DNA of 64,000 nt from the NCBI GenBank assembly GCA_025617745.1, contig CM046853.1, positions 66,639,145-66,703,144 on the forward strand, read 5' to 3'. Source of the DNA: Heliocidaris erythrogramma. Taxonomy: Eukaryota > Echinodermata > Echinoidea > Camarodonta > Echinometridae. This document shows positions 40,088 to 47,155 of the stretch, piece after piece. The translations under genes were made by a program, and so were the position numbers. The notes beneath the pieces were generated by a model that did not search any database, was not told where the DNA came from, and worked only from the letters and a program-made list of their open reading frames with translations. The stretch's first letter is position 1. Every line of letters begins with the position of its first letter.

Positions 40088-43000
40088 ATTTATTTATTTT
40101 TTTTTTTTTTTTTTTTTGGGGGGGGGGGAATAAATAAAGAGGAGAAAAAATGTGACTTGATGGAGCATCGCATGAATCATTACATGTGTTTAATTAATTA
40201 TATAGTGAATAAATTGATTGATTAATTAATAAATCATTTCATATTTTAGTGAGTTTTCAATTGTTTTATTGCACTTTGCTTTTGTTATTTTGTTTTTTAT
40301 TCTTTCATTTTTCTCTTATGTATATCTTTATCCTATTATTTCTCTATCTTTGGTTATGTTATTCCTTTGCTTTTATCCTTTCATTTTCCATCTTTTTTTT
40401 TGGATCAATTTTCCTGTTTTGCATTATTCTATCTATTTATCTTTTTTTTTTCATCTTTAATTTTGTTTATTTTATGGTATTCTTCTTCTTTTTTGTTATT
40501 GGCCTTTTTTTATAATCCTTCTACCATTTCACTAAATATTCACTAAATAATGAATTAAGCATATGTAATTAATTCATGTCATGCTCCATCAGGTCACATT
40601 CTTTCTCCTATTTTTTACTCCCCCCCCCCCCCCCCCCTCCCCCGAAAAAAAAAATTAACTTACAATTACTGCAAAAAAGTGCGAAAAATTCGGCCAGTGG
40701 GCCGAACGGAGACCAGACTGTCTGTTCAAAGCCACCAAAGTGGGTGTTGACTAAATGATGATAGACAAACTGAGGTTAGACTAACTGACAAATAGACCAA
40801 ATGATGTGTAGATGGCTGAGAAGTATAGCACCAAGAAGAAGCCGGCAACACACCCACCCCGACACCCACCTGCTGCCGAAATGATAATTTCTTGTTGTCA
40901 CGGGAAGCGTTGCCAGCGAGCTCCAAGATTTCGGCAGTCAAGTACTCGAGGACAGCAGCCATGTAAACAGGGGCTCCATCGCCGACCCTCTGTGCATAAT
41001 AGACTCTGTGTAGACTAAATGAGTATTAGACCAATTGGGATGATTAGGCGAAATGGCAATTAGACCAATTGATAATGTACCAAATGGTTATTAGACCAAA
41101 TGATTTTAGAGCAAACGGCTATTAGACGAATTGAAATGGTAATTAGACCAAATGGTGATTTGACGAACTGATGATTAGACCAATTGGTTATTAGACCAAC
41201 TGATATTAGACCGAATGATGTTAGACCAATTAGCTATTAGACCAACTTGCTGTAGACCAAGTGGCAATTAACCTATATATAACTATGACAGGCTAACCTA
41301 TTTGTAGTATTAGACCAAATGATCATTATACCAAACGGTTATTAGACGAACTGAGAATTGCGCCAAACGATGATTAGAAATAATGGTAATTAGACGAAGT
41401 TATGATTGGACGATGTGGGTGTTAGACCAACTGGGTTTAGACAAAATGGCTATTAGGCGAAATGATGATTAGACCATTTGGTTATTAGACCAACTGGTTT
41501 TAGCCGAAATAGATATTGTACCAAGTGAACATTAGACCAAGTGATTATTAGACCAAGTGGTGTTTAGACCAAATGGGTATTAGATCAAATGGGTTTTAGA
41601 CGAAGTGGCTATCGACGAAGTGGTGATTAGACGAATTGGTGATCGACGAATTGTTGTTAGACCGACCCTGATAGCAGAAAGTGTTAAAAAATGACGTGAT
41701 ATTTACGTCGTGGTTTTCGTCTTTTTTACGTCCTGTAATTACGTCAATAAGACGACAACTTGCACCAACGCAAGACGTCAAGAGGACGTCTTATTTTGAC
41801 GTCATCTCTACGTCTTCATTCCTCTTCCCTGATAGCAGAAAGTGTTAAAAATGATAACATGAACTATGTGGTGTCGTAAATTCACTATGTAACAATATGA
41901 TCTGCTCTAAATCGTACAATGTGAGTTAGTCTAGCGGTAATGCCAGCAATTCTCGATCAGCGGACCCTGGTTCGAAGCTCGCCCAAATCATTTTTTTTTA
42001 ATGAATGTGTAGCAGTTTAAGGAGCCGGTCCAGCTCCCGTGAAAGTGCTGAAATTGCACGCTGTGTGCATTCAATAGCACTCTGAGTGCAGTCCCTATGC
42101 ATGCCCTCAAAAAGTGCTATATACAGCACTTCACTTTTTACAGTGTACAGATGACGTCAAAATAAGACGTCCTCTTGACGTCTTGCGTTGGTGCAAGTTG
42201 TCGTCTTATTGACGTAATTACAGGACGTAAAAAAGACGAAAACCACGACGTAAATATCACGTAATTTTTACCACTTTCTGCTATCAGGGGAATGATGTTA
42301 GACCATTTGGCTATTAGACCAGTTGGCATTAGACAGTTTACCATAATAACTTATCTTATATAGGTGCATTAATTGCAAGCAATTAGTTTTTACATTTGCG
42401 GTCGACATGTTATGACATTTATGGTAAAAATTTCCATGTTTTTACATTTGTGGTTATTTTGACATTTGCGGGTGCAATGTTTTTACAAATGTCGTTATTT
42501 TTACATTTGTGTTTGATTTTTATATCTGTGGGCTCTACAGGGGGGTACGCCGAGTTCACTCAATGCTGGATACGCCACTGCTATCGTCCTTCTTCCTCCC
42601 CTCCTTCAACATGGTGTTCTGTATATATGTCTTTATGTCTTTATAGTCTTTCTGTTTATCTTGATTCCAATATTTTGTTAATTTTGTTACAATAATGATT
42701 ATATTATCAACCGTACTTGCATGTTCTTAACTTTGTAAAAAAAAAAAAGGGGGGGTACTTTTTTCTGGCTCGACATCAACTAACTTAATGCCGAGTTAGT
42801 TGATGCCTTATCGCCATTTTAATAATGACCTTCGGAACAGTCCGACATCCGAGGCGATAGGTGAGGGTGTTTGAACTGCTTCAGTGGTACCGAGGGTGAA
42901 TGATAATACTGATGCAAGAAAATATAATGTGTATTATTGTTTTATGAAAATTTGTATTTGATAAATCACCTTCATTCCAATTTCCATATAGATCTGGGGC

Positions 43001-46000
43001 CTCTTACATAAAATGTTGCGTTTAATCGCAACTCCAAATATTAAACGCAAGTCTCAAATACGCGATCCTGATTGGTTGAAAGTCAAGTTGCATTTAATTT
43101 TTTGACTTGCGTTTAAACGTAATTCTTTATGCAAGAAGGCCCTGGAGTAGACTGACAAAATTGACTAGATATCCAGTCATTAGAATATGCTAATATCCGG
43201 CCATTAGCAATTTCTAATGCCCGGTTACGTGATTAGAATATATCTCATAATTTTGTAAATTACACTAAACTAGACTGAACTGACCAGGCTGAGTGGAATT
43301 GAAATAAACTGAATTGATTTGAAGCTTGAATTGAAATGAATTGAATTGAACTTAATTTTAACGTGTCCAGTTCCTCCGGAGGAGCCTGATATACAGGCGT
43401 ACGAGGCTGAGGGTTTGGAGATACCTTGCAATGGAGAGCAATTGGGATTGCTGTTTGATGGCTTTACAACCCAGTGGTATAAAGGAGACAAACTCGTCAA
43501 AACTTACGAAGATGTTGAACCTGAAGAGGTGAGAGCTATTATCATTATCTAAACTATATTCCGACATGTCTACAAAAGCCATCCACAGGAGGTGCTAGAC
43601 CATTGTGAAATGGGGTGGTGTCGGAGCAAATTTGCCGACTAGTCAACCATAAATTTTCCAACATCCCCAAGAAGCAAATCCAAAAACAAAAGTTCTTAGG
43701 TTTCCAAACTTGCCAATAAATCATTTGTAAGAATTGATAGTTGTATTTTTAAGGAGGAATCCCAAAAGACTATACCTCGATATTTTTTTCTGGAGATATG
43801 TCTCTTATCATCAGATCATGGAGGATCGTCAGGTCTTTCAAGGTAGGTGGTGTTTGAGTCGGCAAGTTATAAGAGGTCAAGTTTCAGATCAAATACTATT
43901 TAATTCTTTGTATTCTGTTTAAAAAATTGAAGGCTACCTTAAAAAGTTCCCCCCTGAACCTTTCAAAAATCTGTTAAATTTGAATAATTTGTTCTCACTT
44001 TCGACATTCTTTGCAGGTTAATGTAGAACATTTCAAGAACATTGATGAGAGGTATGCAGGTGTATACAAGTGTGTGGTGATTCATTTATTTTCACAGAGA
44101 CAATGGATCACAAACATAGCACAGGTGGAAGGTATGTGGTTAGCTAGATATTTTCTATCAATCAATCCGTCCATTATCTGTCTGTCTATTTATCTATCTA
44201 GCCATCTATCTATCTACCTATCTATCTATCTAGCCATCTTTATATCCTTCTATTCATGCATTCATGCATCCATCCATTATTTATTTACTTTAATTTATCA
44301 TCTATCGTTCTGTTTATCTCTCCATTCACCTATTTATCTATCTATCTATTTATTTATATATCTAAGTCTATCTGTGTCTTTTCATGTATTAATCATTTTT
44401 TAAAAACCATTATCCTGTATGCGACAGCTGCTGATGAAATGATAGCTAACATTTTACAATAAATAAATATTTTTTTTCAAATAGACAAAAGATATACTAA
44501 TGTGCGGTCGTATCTCTGATTTATGTATAGATCTATCTATCAAATATCTATGAGCATTTCTACTAGTTGTCCTTTTTCAATTCGTATTTTCCTTTCGTAT
44601 ATTTCCACAGTTTGTATTTTGTATTTACTTCAATGATTCCCACGTGTATTTTATGCTTTTGTAAGACTGTCTCTAGAAGTGTATATTAATGTGATGAAAA
44701 TACATGAAGACATTAATGAACCTTTATGATATCTCATGACAGGTATTCGTTCTTGTTATGCTGTTTTTCAACTATGTGCTTTCGCCTTATCTCATAAATT
44801 TTGATTTAAAAATTGTTATTTTAACACCTTTTCTTTCACAGATAGTCGTTATAATAATCAAAGCAACTGAAAGTCTGTCAGCTGAAAAATGAAATGCGGC
44901 GTTTGGTGATTTTCCTTTATGTCACCGAGATACAGTACCAATGTTCCAAATTCTTAAAAAATCATAAATTTCATTTTTCGTGTTTTCTTTCTTCTCGTTT
45001 CACTTCAACCTCCTTCCAGTTCTGCCAAAACGAGGTAAGTGTACATGACCTTTATTATTGTGAAATGAAACCAGTTAGCACTGATTTGAGATATATATAT
45101 ATACATGGCCCATCTCCGTTTTAAACCGTTTTTTTAATTTACGTATAAGTGTATCTTCGCTTTTCCGCAATACAAATACACACAGCTTGAAGATGTAAAG
45201 ACGATATGTAGGTTAATGGAGAGAGGAAGAAATTAATTAAGTGAGAAACACGGTAGAGAGAGAGAGAGAGAGGGGGGAGGGAGAGAGAGGGAGAGAGAGG
45301 GAGAGAGACAGAGACAGAGACAGAGTCCGATGCCGAAAGAGAGGTTATCCTTGAGTGATATGTTTGTGAAACCGAATATGAAGTAACATAATATTTCATA
45401 TCCCCCAAAAGAACATTTTTTTTCTTTCTTCATAGCTCCAACTGATGCTGATTGCATCTGTACTTTGCGACTGAAAAGGAAAGACACCCCCCCCCCCCCC
45501 CCCCCCCCGAAGATACACAAGGCCAAATCCAGCCATTTTCCAATCACGAAAAGAACTCTCAAAATAGATCTTTCCGAAGCCATTCTTCAAATAGCTCGTC
45601 CGCAAAACCTAATTTACTGGACAACAAGCGTCTCACGCCACTCGTACACGAGTTCAAATTCAATATCCTGTTCGTTCTTCACCCGGGGCAGTCCCAATAT
45701 TATGAGCTTAAACAACAACATCTCGTGTAAAACGTAGTCGAAAAAAATACACCGTGCACCATTACGTGGTCGGTTTTTTTTTAAAATTAATTAAGTTGTA
45801 GATCGATAGTAAATTATATCACGTGCATTTACACCCTGTATTATTTATAAGGTCTTGATCGGTCTATAAATACAAATCTGATATAATACATTTTTACGGT
45901 TATAGCCATGTGTCCTTGACGGCCGCCCCGCCCCCTTTTGAATAAGCTTTCTCTTCTTCTTTTTCTTCGAAATTGCCCCATGCCCCGGCTCCTTTGCTTA

Positions 46001-47112
46001 CAATCATGGATCCGCCTCCAGGGACCTTCAATTTGAGCAATTTTTTCACTGGGGTTGCTAGGGGATGCCTTCTTGCTCCAAAATTGCCTGACAAGCAAAA
46101 AAGAAAAAGAAAGGAAAGGAAAGGAAAGGAAAGAGAAAGGGAAAGAAAGACAAAAGTTCCTCACATTCGCCTTTTCAATTAAAAATTCGCTTACAGCACC
46201 CTCTACAGTACCTCCAGCATTCCCTGGCAAACAAGAGAGAGAGAGAGAGAGGGAGAGAGAGAGAGATAGAAACAAAACGTTTCTAATATTCAATTCAGAA
46301 TCGCTATCACCCAAACACTCCCAGTATCCCTTGCTCTCGGGCCATGTCCTCCACTGATTTGATTTAATTTGATTTATTGATTACTACATCATCGTCGTGC
46401 AGAAATTATCAATTGTAATTACAGGTTATATTCATTTACATGTTTTATACAGGCCTACATGAAACGCGAATGGATGGGTCGTCATTTTTAAATTAAAGCT
46501 TGAGGGAGAAATCCAATAAATATATTGGATAATTGCAATCAATCTTCTCCTTTGTTTTTATTAAATTGCACTGCATTTGATGAGTCTAGTCGAGACCATC
46601 TAGGTCGTGGGACACCTGACACTTGTATTGATATGTAAATTTATTCTGTATCTATGAGCTTAGTTTACCACACCTGCAATCAACAAGAAAGGAGCTTGAT
46701 GACATCATGACCCAAGCTGTCAGTCAGACATCAAAGGAAAAAAAAGGAAACTAATTAAAATTTGGACCCAAGGGGCCGGGATACATGTGTTTGGTGACTT
46801 ATTTATATCTCCGGGGGGTTCCTGATTCTATATACCAAGCCTTTTTTCAGTTGCGTTTGCTGTACATACTACTGAGGGATTCTCTATCAAGATACCCTCC
46901 ACCGAATGAACAACTATTGTGATTCAAACAAGGCTGATAAGAATGTCTTGATGACACTCCCAATCAGTCTTGGGGCCGGGGCCGAGACTACGCTCCGTCT
47001 CGAATGGTCTTGGTTTCGACCCAAGACCTAATATGAAATTAACGCAATCATATGTTTTCCTCCCAGTCTTGATCTCGGGACCCTTGGCCTCGACTACAAT
47101 ACTGCCAGTGGT

Positions 47113-47155
<43 letters not shown>

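Larger units (their letters stand above)
38527..41271. mobile_element. Element with inverted TTGGTCTAAT arrays at both ends
   Basis: The left arm (38527-38697) has about 11 copies of a 16-bp unit reading aattggtctaatagcc. The right arm (41013-41271) has about 16 copies in inverse orientation (ggctattagaccaatt). The outermost units match as inverted repeats (ttattgccacttggtctaca versus its complement). Another element, 38919-40029, is nested inside. A second run of the right-arm unit continues at 41306-41665 and 42290-42335. Confidence 0.75.
41013..42335. repeat. TTAGACCAAnTGG minisatellite, interrupted
   Basis: More than 40 degenerate units of 14-17 bp (attagaccaaatggtt-like) at 41013-41665, resuming at 42290-42335 after the 41667-42288 insertion. 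Orientation is opposite to the array at 38533-38697. Confidence 0.85.

Noticed and set aside
41013-41665. CRISPR-like array (short repeats with spacers)
   Set aside because: Repeats are degenerate, spacing is 14-17 bp without real spacers, and the sequence is eukaryotic.
45436-45460. Possible extra microexon (APTDADCI) before the TM exon
   Set aside because: The acceptor is fair but the only donor (GTACTT) is very weak, and the gene joins in frame without it.
46199-46240. Possible Pro/Thr linker exon ([12 protein letters not shown])
   Set aside because: No GT donor in a usable position before the (GA)n tract.
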